Origin: Nitrospirota bacterium
GTDB taxonomy: Bacteria; Nitrospirota; Thermodesulfovibrionia; Thermodesulfovibrionales; UBA6898
Reading direction: 5' to 3'
Length of the DNA stretch: 64,000 nucleotides
Assembly: GCA_016217675.1 (NCBI GenBank)
Contig: JACRHC010000083.1
Coordinates: forward strand, 1-64,000
Shown here: positions 16,311 to 25,717 of the stretch, in pieces
How the letters are laid out: the number at the start of each line of letters is the position of its first letter
Position numbering within the stretch: position 1 is the first letter of the stretch
Program-made: the position numbers and the translations under genes
Notes under the pieces: generated by a model
Told to the model about the DNA's origin: nothing
What the model saw: the letters and a program-made list of their open reading frames with translations, nothing else
The model's database searches: none

Positions 16311-18305
16311 CTAAGTTTTGCTGTCCAGGACTTCGCGTATCTTGCTGAGAAGTTCTTCAGGAGATACCGGCTTCCCAATGAAGTTGATACCCTCTTCAAG
16401 CACTCCCCGCTTGCCGATGATGTCTGCCGGATGACCGCTGATGAAGAGTGCTCTGATCTCCGGCGACAGAATCTTTATCGCATCAAAAACCTCTCTGCCG
16501 TTTTTCCCCGGCATGACAACATCAAGGAGCAGAAGGTCGATCCCCGGCCGTTGAGAAAAGATCCTGACTGCCTCGCCGCCATCCGCAGCCTCGACAACCG
16601 AATAGCCGAACAGACGGAGGATATCATGGATGTAAATCCTGACCTCTTCATCATCTTCAGCCACCAGGATGGTCTCCGAACCCCTCTTCGGCTCAGCGAC
16701 TGAGGGGGCCGGTTCATCCCGGTCGTCAGAATGGAGCATCGGCAGATAGATGCTGAATACCGTTCCCTGACCCACCTCGCTTTTCACGTCAATATATCCC
16801 CTATGCTGCTTCACGATCCCATACACACTCGCCAGGCCGAGGCCGCTGCCTCTGCCCACTTCCTTTGTCGTAAAAAAAGGATCAAATATCTTCTTCAGGG
16901 TCTCCTTATTCATGCCCGTACCGGTATCCGAGACGGAGATTAACGCATACATGCCCGGCTTCGTCACCTCAAAATTCTGAAAAGAGTCCTCTTGCAGTTG
17001 AGCCGAGCCGGTTGCTATTGACAGCGTGCCTCCTTCAGGCATTGCGTCCCGCGCGTTGGTGCTCAGGTTCATAAGGATCTGATCGATCTGTCCGCTGTCT
17101 ACCATAACCATCAGCCGTTCATGACTGTGAGCAATGACCAGACGGATGTCTTCTCGTATGAGACGCAGCAGCATCTTTTCCACATTGGCGACAATGGTAT
17201 TCAGGTCAACCGCCTTCGGACTGATGACCTGCTGCCTGCTGAAGGCAAGAAGGCTCTGTACCAGCGCTGAGGCCCTTGATGAAGATGTCAGGATATGCTC
17301 AACATATTCACGCGCAGGGTCGTCCTTTTCAAGGCTCATCTTTGCAAGACTCGAAAAACCGCTGATCGCGGTAAGGATATTTTTGAAGTCATGAGCAATG
17401 CCGCCTGCCATCGTGCCGACAGCCTCCATCTTCTGGGCCTGCCTGAACTGTGTTTCAAGCCGCTGCCTTTCCGCCTCCTTCTGTAGCAGGGATTCAGCCA
17501 TTTCATTAAATGCATGAGAGAGCTTTCCGACCTCATCTCTCGACTGAACAGGCACTTTTTCCAGGGCGTGCCCCGCGCCAAAAGATCGGACAGCATTCAT
17601 AAGACTGACCAGGGGTTTTGTACGTTTTCGGATATGCCAGTAGATCAGGCTCCCGCCTATGAGAAGAAAAAAGAGACTGATCGCGATATCAGTCATAATA
17701 ATTTTTCTTATCTTTTTCTCATGGTATGACCTGTCGATGACAACCTGAACATATCCGATCAGCTCCTGCTGAGAAGCCTCGTCTATACCTAAATAGAGAA
17801 ACTCTTCAGCGTAAGAAGGCCTCTCTATGAATACCGGTGTGGTGAACAGGATCTTCTTCCTGCTCCTCAATACGAGAAGATCGTCATTCCTGCCCCTCAT
17901 TTCCATCACTTCTTTGCTACCAGGCAACCGTCCGAAATCGCCGGCAGTTATTTCACCTTTTCCGTGTTCAAAAAGCAGGCGGTCCTGAAGATCGAGAATC
18001 CGTATAGAAGTGACATCTTTGCTCCGTATGACGCCTTCTATGGCAGTCTTCAGCATGTCGCGGTTTCCCGCAAAGACACCGGCTTTTACGTGATAAGCGA
18101 GTATCGTCGAGATCAGTCTGCCCTTGTTCTCGACGTTCTGCATCATGACCCTGCTCTCCTGCCAGAAATCTATCACAAAAAATGTAAGGGAAAGCACAAT
18201 CGTAATGAGCATAAAGGAAGTGAAGAGTTTTCCGGCAAAACTCTCCTGATATCCCTTCATCTTCTGCATCAGACTTTTTTTCATGCCTGCTCTATCTGAT
18301 GTCAC
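16311..18305 (-). CDS. hybrid sensor histidine kinase (HAMP, HisKA, HATPase, receiver)
   Basis: A 664-residue kinase. Membrane helices near residues 25-45 and 200-220 bracket a periplasmic sensor of about 150 residues. HAMP follows, then HisKA with phospho-acceptor His in GGIAHDFKNILTAISG (near 310), the HATPase boxes in DQILMNLSTNARDAMP, GTGMNKETLKK and GRGSGLGLASVYG, and a C-terminal receiver with LLLLDVVMPG. The GTG at 18305 has a GGAAGG five bases ahead. It overlaps the substrate-binding protein gene by 14 bp, which points to a dedicated ligand-sensing pair. No output regulator is adjacent. Confidence 0.9.
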   Translation of the reverse strand: MTSDRAGMKKSLMQKMKGYQESFAGKLFTSFMLITIVLSLTFFVIDFWQESRVMMQNVENKGRLISTILAYHVKAGVFAGNRDMLKTAIEGVIRSKDVTSIRILDLQDRLLFEHGKGEITAGDFGRLPGSKEVMEMRGRNDDLLVLRSRKKILFTTPVFIERPSYAEEFLYLGIDEASQQELIGYVQVVIDRSYHEKKIRKIIMTDIAISLFFLLIGGSLIYWHIRKRTKPLVSLMNAVRSFGAGHALEKVPVQSRDEVGKLSHAFNEMAESLLQKEAERQRLETQFRQAQKMEAVGTMAGGIAHDFKNILTAISGFSSLAKMSLEKDDPAREYVEHILTSSSRASALVQSLLAFSRQQVISPKAVDLNTIVANVEKMLLRLIREDIRLVIAHSHERLMVMVDSGQIDQILMNLSTNARDAMPEGGTLSIATGSAQLQEDSFQNFEVTKPGMYALISVSDTGTGMNKETLKKIFDPFFTTKEVGRGSGLGLASVYGIVKQHRGYIDVKSEVGQGTVFSIYLPMLHSDDRDEPAPSVAEPKRGSETILVAEDDEEVRIYIHDILRLFGYSVVEAADGGEAVRIFSQRPGIDLLLLDVVMPGKNGREVFDAIKILSPEIRALFISGHPADIIGKRGVLEEGINFIGKPVSPEELLSKIREVLDSKT

Positions 18306-19233
18306 GAGGACCTTCCGGAATATCTGAGCCGATTTCTATGCCAAGTTTTGCTGCCACTTTCCTGTTTATGACCAAACCCGGCTTTCGCGGACTCTGCAGA
18401 ATATGTCCCTTCCGGATCGGGGATGATAGGATTTTATGCATCAATTCACCGCTCTGTTTTCCAATTTCTGCTGGGTCAATGATAAGCGCGGCCACCGCTC
18501 CCTGCTCAACATATTTATATGAGAACGAAAATACCGGCAATCTGTTCTCAAAGGAGAAGAGGAGCAGGTGGTTTACGGTCCCGGCATTAATCACGCTCAC
18601 ATCAGGCAGCATCCAGAACAGTTCGATTTTTTTCTTCATGGCATCGATCCTGGAGGGAACCTCAGACGCTGACTGGACCCTGCTCAGCACCAGTTCAAGG
18701 CCAAGAGAATCAGCTACCTGCTGCGCCTCCTGCACAAAGGCGCCGAAATTTTTCTCATTATAGATGCAGCCTATCTTCCTGCTCCCGGGGAAGACTCTCA
18801 CCATGGCCTCAAGCTGCCGCTGAGCAGAGATGTACATGCTCACCCCCGATATGTTCTCATGCTCAGGCCCGCTATAGGGATTAACCGGTGTGAGGGCATG
18901 GACAACAGGAATGTCCCTGATTGATTTCGCCTCTCTCAGTGCCTCTGACCCGATTGCGAATACAGCATCAACATGAAGAGTGGCTATTCTGTTTGACAGT
19001 TCGCCTTCTTTGAGATCCTGCATGTTAACCTCGGTAGTCCTGCAGCCACAGGTCCTCCTGAAACTATCCAGCGCTTCCTGATAGGGCTTAATGTCAGCGG
19101 ATTTCAGCACAAGGACGTCATGAGCGAACGCGAAAGACGCAAAGAAAAACAGCATAAAAAAAACAGGCAGGCACCTGACAAGATTACGCATGCATGCTTT
19201 AAGTGTCCCCTGAAACAATTTCCCCCTCATCAT
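18292..19233 (-). CDS. periplasmic substrate-binding protein (ABC_sub_bind / TrpX-like) paired with a kinase
   Basis: A 313-residue secreted protein. The signal peptide ends near residue 37 (FASFAFA-HDV). Motifs typical of the ABC_sub_bind family are visible: ALREAKSIRDIPVVHALTPV, IGCIYNEKNFGAFVQEA, WMLPDVSVIN and PVFSFSYKYVEQGAVAALI. There is no permease or ATPase gene beside it. It is co-transcribed with the downstream hybrid kinase, so it probably presents a ligand to that sensor rather than feeding a transporter. Ligand unknown. An alternative ATG 14 codons in gives a tidier signal peptide. Confidence 0.82.
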   Translation of the reverse strand: MMRGKLFQGTLKACMRNLVRCLPVFFMLFFFASFAFAHDVLVLKSADIKPYQEALDSFRRTCGCRTTEVNMQDLKEGELSNRIATLHVDAVFAIGSEALREAKSIRDIPVVHALTPVNPYSGPEHENISGVSMYISAQRQLEAMVRVFPGSRKIGCIYNEKNFGAFVQEAQQVADSLGLELVLSRVQSASEVPSRIDAMKKKIELFWMLPDVSVINAGTVNHLLLFSFENRLPVFSFSYKYVEQGAVAALIIDPAEIGKQSGELMHKILSSPIRKGHILQSPRKPGLVINRKVAAKLGIEIGSDIPEGPRDIR

Positions 19234-19399
19234 TGATTCGGCATCATTTTCATTTGAAATCAGCAGGATAATGTCTCCTTCTCCCTGTCTGAGAACAGTG
19301 TATCATACATCTGAGCCTGACAGCCCTGATCTTAGAAATGACGCTCCCCTCTTCGGGCCAGGTTGCCTTGTTTTCCCTCTGCCGGAGAGCGGCCTGCCA

Positions 19400-20662
19400 C
19401 TATGAAAGGTTGTTAACAACCACTTCTTTCGGAAACACTATGGTAAAGGCCGTGCCTTGCGGCGATGAATCAACGCTGATCGCACCGTTATGGGAAACAA
19501 TGATCTTATGCACGATCGCAAGCCCGAGACCTGTGCCGTGCTCCTTGGTGGTATAGAAAGGGAGGAATATCTTGTCCCTGATGTTTTCCGGTATGCCATG
19601 ACCAGTGTCGGCTAACGTCAGCAGGCGTTTATCTCCCTCCACGGCACAGGAGATATTGATCTCGCCTCCTTCAGGCATCGCCTCAACTGCATTTTGCAGC
19701 AGGTTCGAGATCGCCTGGCGCATAAAAACCTCGTCTGCTCTGATCATAATCTCAGCAGGAGCATCCATCAGTATCCTGATATTCTGAGCACTCTCCTCAA
19801 TCGTTTCGACACAGCTTTTTAGTAAATCAGCCAGATCAATTTTGCCGAACACAGGATCAGCAGGCCGCGCAAAGGTCAGAAAGTCGCCAATGATCCGGTC
19901 CATCACCATGATCTCCTTATTGATCGCCGCAACTGCCGGTCTCAGAGGGTCATCAACTTTTTTTGACAGGATCCTGGTATAGCCCGAAATGACCGCCATA
20001 GGATTCCTGAGCTCATGGGCAATGCCGGCAGACATCTCGCCGAGCGTTGAGAGCCGGTCACGCAGTTCCTTCTGTGACTGGAAAGCCTTGAGTTCTGTCA
20101 GGTCAGTAAAGACAAGGAGGTGGCCGATGACAGAAGGGACGCTGTCCTTCAGAGGCGAAAGCGCAAGGCCGATCCAGAGCCGCTTGCCACTGCCGCAGGT
20201 ATAGGCAGTTTCTGCCCGCTCGAGCACTTTTCTGTCTGCGATCATCTCCCTGATGGGGCTTTGAAATATCTCGGCCGAGGTCTTGCCGATCGTTTCAGCT
20301 TCGCTCAGACCAAGTATTGCGAGCGCTGCATGGTTTATCCTTGTGATCCTAAGATCCTGATCGAAACTGACAACACCGCTCGGCACAGACTGGATGATAT
20401 TCTCATTGTAGAGCTCCACTGAAGATGCCCGCTCCTCTGCCCTGCTTCTCAGCGCTTCAAGTTCGCGCTCCTTTTCCTTCAGTTTGGACATAAGATCATG
20501 GAAGGTATCGACAACAAAGGTTACCTGCGTTCTTTCGCGGTGCTCCTGTTCGTCCCGCTTTCTCTGGTATGAGAGGATCTGTCTCATTACAAAATAAACG
20601 ATGAGAACGAGGATGAGGCCGAATGTAGTGAAAAGTACTATCTGGATATGCTGAAAGTCCAT
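19400..20662 (-). CDS. PAS domain sensor histidine kinase (NtrB/PilS-like)
   Basis: A 420-residue kinase with one N-terminal membrane helix (about residues 9-27). A coiled linker follows, then a PAS domain (about 75-190), HisKA with LGEMSAGIAHELRNPMAVISG (His near 220) and HATPase boxes in ISNLLQNAVEAMP, ADTGHGIPENIRDK and HGTGLGLAIVHKI. No receiver domain and no adjacent response regulator. It lies 27 bp after the prepilin peptidase gene, hinting at a PilS-like role in pilus control, but this is inference. Confidence 0.87.
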   Translation of the reverse strand: MDFQHIQIVLFTTFGLILVLIVYFVMRQILSYQRKRDEQEHRERTQVTFVVDTFHDLMSKLKEKERELEALRSRAEERASSVELYNENIIQSVPSGVVSFDQDLRITRINHAALAILGLSEAETIGKTSAEIFQSPIREMIADRKVLERAETAYTCGSGKRLWIGLALSPLKDSVPSVIGHLLVFTDLTELKAFQSQKELRDRLSTLGEMSAGIAHELRNPMAVISGYTRILSKKVDDPLRPAVAAINKEIMVMDRIIGDFLTFARPADPVFGKIDLADLLKSCVETIEESAQNIRILMDAPAEIMIRADEVFMRQAISNLLQNAVEAMPEGGEINISCAVEGDKRLLTLADTGHGIPENIRDKIFLPFYTTKEHGTGLGLAIVHKIIVSHNGAISVDSSPQGTAFTIVFPKEVVVNNLS

Positions 20663-20689
20663 GTCAGTGCATCACGCTTCCTGCCATAC

Positions 20690-21475
20690 TCATCTCCTGT
20701 ACAGATACCAGATAATGATCTCCTGTCCGAAAAAAAGCGAGACAATGGCACCGAGCGCAAGAAAAGGACCAAACGGTATCTGGCTTCCCCTTTCCCTTCC
20801 CCGAACGAGCATCATGAAGATGCCGATAATCGACCCGAAGAGACTGCCCATGAAGGTTGTAAGGATTACACCCTTCCATCCCAAAAAACCTCCTACCATG
20901 GCCATCATCTTGATGTCTCCACCGCCCATCGCCTCTTTCTTAAAGATCTTTTCCCCGGCAAAGGCAATAAAATAATAAAAGAGGAACCCTGATGCAGCAC
21001 CGATGAGAGATGACTTCCAGCCCAGCGCATCTGCCCTCATAAACGGGTCAGGCAGGATGAGCGACCCGGCGAGCAGGCCGAGAGGTATACCTGGGAGAGA
21101 GATCCGGTCAGGAATGATCTGGAAATCAAGGTCAATGAAGGTTATGACAATAAGCGCTGATGAGAAGAGGGCATAGATCAGAAACGGCCAGCCCGGCCCG
21201 AACCTCCAGAGAAGCAATACATAAAAGAGAGCGTTGAGCGCCTCAACAAGCGGATACCTCAAGGATATGGGGGCCTTGCAGGTCCGGCACTTGCCTCCAA
21301 GCAGCAGGAAACTGAGTATCGGAATGTTATCCCATGGCCTGATAGGATTACTGCAGGACGTGCAGCGTGAAGAAGGCCATACGATCGAGCGGTCACGGGG
21401 CATCCTGTATATGCATACGTTCAGAAAGGACCCGATGAGGGAACCGAATATAAAGACAATGCCGTACAGTATCAC
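20690..21475 (-). CDS. pilD: type IV prepilin peptidase / N-methyltransferase (A24)
   Basis: Inner-membrane aspartyl protease that cleaves type IV prepilin leaders and methylates the new N-terminus. The 261 residues start with GSLIGSFLNVCIYRMPR. Two CxxC pairs follow (CTSCSNP, CRTCKAP), the zinc site of the methylase domain. The catalytic aspartates are in TFIDLDFQIIPD and the C-terminal GGGDIKMMAM. The GTG start abuts the stop of the preceding gene. No pilin or pilus motor genes are in the window. Confidence 0.94.
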   Translation of the reverse strand: MILYGIVFIFGSLIGSFLNVCIYRMPRDRSIVWPSSRCTSCSNPIRPWDNIPILSFLLLGGKCRTCKAPISLRYPLVEALNALFYVLLLWRFGPGWPFLIYALFSSALIVITFIDLDFQIIPDRISLPGIPLGLLAGSLILPDPFMRADALGWKSSLIGAASGFLFYYFIAFAGEKIFKKEAMGGGDIKMMAMVGGFLGWKGVILTTFMGSLFGSIIGIFMMLVRGRERGSQIPFGPFLALGAIVSLFFGQEIIIWYLYRR

Positions 21476-21787
21476 CTACTCAGCAACCCTGCCTATCTCG
21501 GAGATCCTGGTCTTCAGGTCCTCAATGGTCTTTTCAAGCTTGTTTATCTCAGCTACTGCCTCTGCCACAACCGAATCTCTCAGGATATTCTTATCGTGAT
21601 GGTCCTTCAGCTCCAGGACGCGCTCACCGATCCTCCTTAAGAGTTCCTCGCGGGTCTTGGCCGTCCGGTCAGATTCGTAGAGAAGCCTGAATATGGCTAT
21701 TTCGATCTTCATTCGCTCGGCAAAAACTGTCGAGAACCACCGAATCCTCTCCAGACCTTTCCTGAAATCGTCTATTATTTTCTTCAC
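21476..21787 (-). CDS. small coiled-coil protein of unknown function
   Basis: I do not recognise a family. The GTG at 21787 follows GGAGG by seven bases and lies 13 bp after the recG stop; it gives 103 residues. A longer start inside recG is possible but has a weaker context. The product is charged and helical, with a leucine-rich C-terminal half (EINKLEKTIEDLKTRISEI) likely to form a coiled coil. There is no signal peptide or membrane helix. It is probably co-transcribed with recG and pilD. Confidence 0.7.
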   Translation of the reverse strand: MKKIIDDFRKGLERIRWFSTVFAERMKIEIAIFRLLYESDRTAKTREELLRRIGERVLELKDHHDKNILRDSVVAEAVAEINKLEKTIEDLKTRISEIGRVAE

Positions 21788-21800
21788 GTTTCCGCCTCCG

Positions 21801-23879
21801 CTACCCTGTCTTGAAGAGGTCAACTCTTCCTTTCCAGAATACATCAAGATGCTCTTTTAGAAAAGGTAATTCTTTGAGTTCAGCATCTTTTTCGACAAGG
21901 CTGAAGGCCTCGTTCTTTGCTGCCTCGAGAATGGCAGCATGCCTGACAATGTCCGCATTCCGCAGTCCAGACAACCCGGCCTGGCGTGTCCCCAGAAACT
22001 CTCCCGGCCCCCTGATAGCAAGGTCCTCTTCTGCGATCCTGAAACCGTCATTGGTCCTCACCATGATATCCAGCCTGCGCCTGGCATCTTCACCAACAGG
22101 GTGGTATGCGATCAGGATGCAGTAGGAACGGTCAACGCCTCTGCCGACCCTTCCCCTCAATTGGTGCAGCTGACTGAGCCCGAAACGCTCGGCATGAACA
22201 ATCAGCATAACCGAGGCATTCGCCACATCCACACCCACCTCGATCACCGTTGTGCTAACCAGGATATCGATCTCCTTCTTCTTGAAAAGGCTCATGACCT
22301 TTGCACGCTCTTCGGCATGCATCCTTCCATGCATAAGCCCTACCCTGAACTCAGGAAACTTTTGGGCAAAGGCCTCCTTTCCCTGCACTGCTGTTTTCAG
22401 CTTCAACCTCTCAGACTCTTCTATGGCGGGGTACACAACATAAGCCTGCCTGCCCATGCCCAGCTCCCTCCGGAGCACTGCGTAGATATCATCCTTCTTT
22501 GTTGATTCAATCCATGTGGTCAACACGGGCTTTCTGTTTGGAGGCAGTTCGTCAATCACGGAACAGTCAAGGTCGCCGTACACGGTAAGGGCAAGGGATC
22601 TCGGTATTGGCGTTGCGGTCATCACCAGGACATCAGGGTTCACGCCCTTTTTTCTGAGCACCGCTCTCTGCATCACGCCGAATTTGTGCTGCTCGTCGAT
22701 CACAGCAAGGCCGAGCTTCCTGAACTTCACCTTTTCCTGAATAAGCGCATGGGTGCCGATAATGATATCAGAAGAAAAAACATCAGCAGATGGAGCGCTA
22801 TTCTTTTTTGTGCCTCCTGTCACCAAATGCACATTCAAACCGAGCTGCCCGATCATCGACCGGATATTGATAAAATGCTGCTCTGCAAGGATTTCGGTAG
22901 GGGCCATCAGCACTGCCTGGCACCCTGACTCAACGGCATCGAGCATGGCAGAAAGGGCTACTATGGTCTTTCCGCAGCCAACATCTCCCTGGATCAGGCG
23001 GTTCATGGGGCAAGACTCCTGCATATCCTTCCTGATCTCACCTATGACCCGTTTCTGTGCCGAGGTAAGTTCAAAGGGAAGCTGCTCCAGCAAAGCCCTT
23101 CCGAGGTTTCCCTTCGGCCTGAACGAGATCCCCTTTTCCTGCCGGGCTGTCTCCCTGAGAACAGCAAGGCCGAGTCCGAAGAGAAAAAACTCTTCAAATA
23201 TTATTCTCCGGTGATATCTGCTCATACCCGTGTTCAGGTCTGCAAGATGGTCAGCGTTTCCCGGGAAATGCAGTTCACGGATGCTCTCCTGCAACGCCGG
23301 AAGGTCATTTCTGGCGAGGAGATCAGGGGGCAGAGGATCACGAAGGTCTGCAGTGTATTCTGCAATAATCGAAAACATGATCTTTCTTAACTGCTTCTGG
23401 CTGATGCCCTCGGTAAGGCCGTAAAACGGCACCACTCTGCCCGAATGGATCAGGGCATCTGCATCATCTGGCAGCGTTTCATACTCCGGACTTTCCATCA
23501 TCAGCGGCGGCATATCCCTCGTGTTCTGTTTTACCATGCCGCTGACGACAAGGGACTGCCCCATCTTAAACGTTCTCTTCAGATAGGGCTGATTGAACCA
23601 TGTAATCTTCAGGTATCCTGCCTTGTCAAAGATCACAACCTCCAGGATACTGAGCCTGTGACCTTTGGCCTTCAGGGAAACGATCGTGCCTGAAACCGTC
23701 TCCCTGCTCCCGGGCTGAAGATTCGTGATAGGCCTGAATGTTGAGCGGTCTTCGTAACGAAAAGGGAGATAATGGAATGCGTCCGTGATGGTGTTGATAC
23801 CGAGGCCTGCAAGAAGCCGGGCCTTGTGCGGCCCGACCCCTTTTACGAATTGTACGGAGAGGCCTGCGCTGTCAGGCAT
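21801..23879 (-). CDS. recG: ATP-dependent DNA helicase RecG
   Basis: Remodels stalled replication forks and Holliday junctions. The 692 residues show an N-terminal wedge (OB) domain. The helicase core has Walker A GDVGCGKTIVALSA near residue 296, motif II VIDEQHKFGVMQR near 395, MTATPIPRSLALTVYGDLD, and QLRGRVGRGVDRSYC near 590. A family-typical HhH-like start is present (FVKGVGPHKARLLAGLGI). It overlaps nusA by 8 bp, placing it in the rimP-nusA transcript. Confidence 0.96.
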   Translation of the reverse strand: MPDSAGLSVQFVKGVGPHKARLLAGLGINTITDAFHYLPFRYEDRSTFRPITNLQPGSRETVSGTIVSLKAKGHRLSILEVVIFDKAGYLKITWFNQPYLKRTFKMGQSLVVSGMVKQNTRDMPPLMMESPEYETLPDDADALIHSGRVVPFYGLTEGISQKQLRKIMFSIIAEYTADLRDPLPPDLLARNDLPALQESIRELHFPGNADHLADLNTGMSRYHRRIIFEEFFLFGLGLAVLRETARQEKGISFRPKGNLGRALLEQLPFELTSAQKRVIGEIRKDMQESCPMNRLIQGDVGCGKTIVALSAMLDAVESGCQAVLMAPTEILAEQHFINIRSMIGQLGLNVHLVTGGTKKNSAPSADVFSSDIIIGTHALIQEKVKFRKLGLAVIDEQHKFGVMQRAVLRKKGVNPDVLVMTATPIPRSLALTVYGDLDCSVIDELPPNRKPVLTTWIESTKKDDIYAVLRRELGMGRQAYVVYPAIEESERLKLKTAVQGKEAFAQKFPEFRVGLMHGRMHAEERAKVMSLFKKKEIDILVSTTVIEVGVDVANASVMLIVHAERFGLSQLHQLRGRVGRGVDRSYCILIAYHPVGEDARRRLDIMVRTNDGFRIAEEDLAIRGPGEFLGTRQAGLSGLRNADIVRHAAILEAAKNEAFSLVEKDAELKELPFLKEHLDVFWKGRVDLFKTG

Positions 23880-24993
23880 CGACAGACGGCGTCTCTTTTT
23901 TCTGGGATTCCTTTCTCATGGAATCCTCAAGCGCCTTGTCTGTCTCTTCCAACCGTATCTTTGAATATTCCGTATCGCTAATGATGTCAATTTCCCAGCC
24001 GGTCAGCTTCATCGCAAGTCTCACATTCTGACCCTTCTTGCCGATGGCAAGAGAAAGCTGCTGATCGTTCACAACGACCATGGCGGTCTTGTCATCCTCG
24101 TTCACGCCGATCTTCTCCACGCTCGCAGGACTGAGAGCACGGGCTATGAGCGTCCTCGGCTCATCAGTCCAGGGAATGATGTCGATCCTTTCGCCCCTGA
24201 GTTCACGGACAATGGCCTGCACCCGCGTCCCCTTCATGCCTACACATGAACCGACAGGATCAACCGCGGTGTCCTTTGAGGTGACCGCTATCTTTGTGCG
24301 TTCTCCCGGCTCACGAACAATACTCTTTATGATCACCAGGCCTTCGCTGATTTCGGGCACTTCCATCCTGAAGAGCTCGCCCACAAATTGAGGCGAGGTC
24401 CTGCTGATAATGATCTCAGGGCCTTTTGCTGTGACCTTGACCTCTTCAACGATCGCCTTTACAACATCGCCGCGCTTCAGATTCTCTGTCGGAAGCGTGT
24501 CCTTTATCGCAAGATAAGCCTCTGTCTTGCCGAGATTGATAAAGTAGGCTCCCTTTTCCTTTCTCATAACAGAGCCGCTTACGATCTGACCGGTCCTGTC
24601 CTTGAACTCGCTGAAGATGACATCGCGCTCTGCCTCGCGGACCCGCTGGAATATTACCTGCTTGGCCGTCTGAGCAGCGATCCTGCCGAGGTCATGCAGG
24701 TCAAGGGGGAATTCGACTATATCGCCTTCCTTCTTCTCCGGATCGATAGCCCTGGCAGCCTTGAGCGAAATCTCCTGGTCAGGATCAGCCACTTCTGCAG
24801 CCACCAGCTTTGTCTCATATACCCGGATATCACACTTCTTCCTGTCGATGGTCAGATGAATATTTGTCCTTCCGCCGTATTTCTTCCTCATGGCGGAAAG
24901 CAGCGCAGACTCAAGAGCCTCGACCATGATCTCCTTCGAGATGCCCTTTTCCCTGCTTATCTGTTCAATTACGTGACACAGTTCTTTTGTCAT
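23872..24993 (-). CDS. nusA: transcription termination/antitermination protein NusA
   Basis: Binds RNA polymerase and nascent RNA to control pausing, termination and antitermination. The 373 residues hold the N-terminal polymerase-binding domain, an S1 domain (about 130-200, GQIVSGSVMRKEKGAYFI), and two KH domains with DPVGSCVGMKGTRVQAIV and LSLAIGKKGQNVRLAMKLTGW. It lacks the C-terminal acidic repeats of E. coli NusA, so it is the short form seen in most bacteria. It overlaps rimP by 4 bp. A hairpin ahead of rimP could allow NusA to control its own operon. Confidence 0.96.
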   Translation of the reverse strand: MTKELCHVIEQISREKGISKEIMVEALESALLSAMRKKYGGRTNIHLTIDRKKCDIRVYETKLVAAEVADPDQEISLKAARAIDPEKKEGDIVEFPLDLHDLGRIAAQTAKQVIFQRVREAERDVIFSEFKDRTGQIVSGSVMRKEKGAYFINLGKTEAYLAIKDTLPTENLKRGDVVKAIVEEVKVTAKGPEIIISRTSPQFVGELFRMEVPEISEGLVIIKSIVREPGERTKIAVTSKDTAVDPVGSCVGMKGTRVQAIVRELRGERIDIIPWTDEPRTLIARALSPASVEKIGVNEDDKTAMVVVNDQQLSLAIGKKGQNVRLAMKLTGWEIDIISDTEYSKIRLEETDKALEDSMRKESQKKETPSVDA

Positions 24994-25454
24994 TTCAGTT
25001 CTATCTCCAATCTTGCCCGAGAGATGGTATCAATGGATATGAGCAGGTTCTGCCCGTCCCCGGTTATCAGGGTTATCACCTCGCCCTGAACGTCCATAAT
25101 CCTGCCGATGACCACATTCTGGCCGTCGGCATTCTTCTTCTTCGTAACCACCTTCGCCAGCCTGCCCACTGACTGTTCATAATGCTTCAGCTTCTTCAAC
25201 TGCCGGTCAAGCCCCGGGGAAGAAACCTCTAACACAAAGGCAGTCGGTATCGGATCCTCTACATCGATCAGCGCTGAAAGTGACCTGCTGAATTTCGCGC
25301 ATTCATCAAGAGAAACACCCTCTTCCTTGTCAAGATACACCCTTACAAAAGGATTCCTCGCATTACCCACGATCTCCACGTCATAGACGCGGACACCATG
25401 TTGTTCTGCAATGGATTCTGCCAACGCCGCTATCTTTTCCTGTATTTCTTCCAT
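24990..25454 (-). CDS. rimP: ribosome maturation factor RimP
   Basis: Assists 30S subunit maturation. From the ATG at 25454 (MEEIQEKIAALAES) the protein has 154 residues, the usual size, with AFVLEVSSPGLDRQLKK, the family hallmark, in the middle. A GTG 13 codons upstream (25493) would run through the hairpin at 25464-25485 and gives a non-family extension. The T-rich stretch just before the ATG shows no Shine-Dalgarno site. It heads the rimP-nusA-recG transcript. Confidence 0.92.
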   Translation of the reverse strand: MEEIQEKIAALAESIAEQHGVRVYDVEIVGNARNPFVRVYLDKEEGVSLDECAKFSRSLSALIDVEDPIPTAFVLEVSSPGLDRQLKKLKHYEQSVGRLAKVVTKKKNADGQNVVIGRIMDVQGEVITLITGDGQNLLISIDTISRARLEIELK

Positions 25455-25463
25455 AGAAAACAA

Positions 25464-25485
25464 AAGAGCGGGAAAGCCCACTCTT
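25464..25485 (-). promoter_or_regulatory. terminator-like hairpin in the rimP-nusA leader
   Basis: Read on the minus strand, AAGAGTGGG and CCCGCTCTT form a 9-bp stem with one G-U pair around a short loop. It is followed at once by TTTTGTTTT and, nine bases after the stem, the rimP ATG. A stem plus U-run in the 5' leader of an operon coding for NusA fits transcription attenuation. It could also hide the ribosome site of rimP. Confidence 0.65.
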
Positions 25486-25521
25486 CTTTGCACTTCGCCA
25501 GATTGAAAAATAAAGTGTTTA

Positions 25522-25551
25522 ATTATAGCAATGGCAGATAGAAAAATGCAA
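25522..25551 (-). promoter_or_regulatory. sigma-70-type promoter for rimP-nusA-recG
   Basis: On the minus strand a perfect TATAAT (25522-25527) stands 18 bp after TTGCAT (25546-25551). Transcription would begin near 25515, leaving a leader of about 60 nt that contains the hairpin at 25464-25485. Confidence 0.55.
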
Positions 25552-25717
25552 TGAAATTAACATTTCGCCTTCCGTCATACTGCAAGATGACAGTTTATAT
25601 AGCGCTCACTTCATAAATCTGAAACCAAGTAAGCTACAAAATAGTATTGCGATAATCCGGATAAAATAGAATAATATCAGATGAATACCAACAATATTGT
25701 AAAGAAGAACATAAGGC

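Noticed and set aside
25454-25493. rimP starting at the upstream GTG
   Set aside because: The extra residues would be encoded by the terminator-like hairpin and are not family-like.
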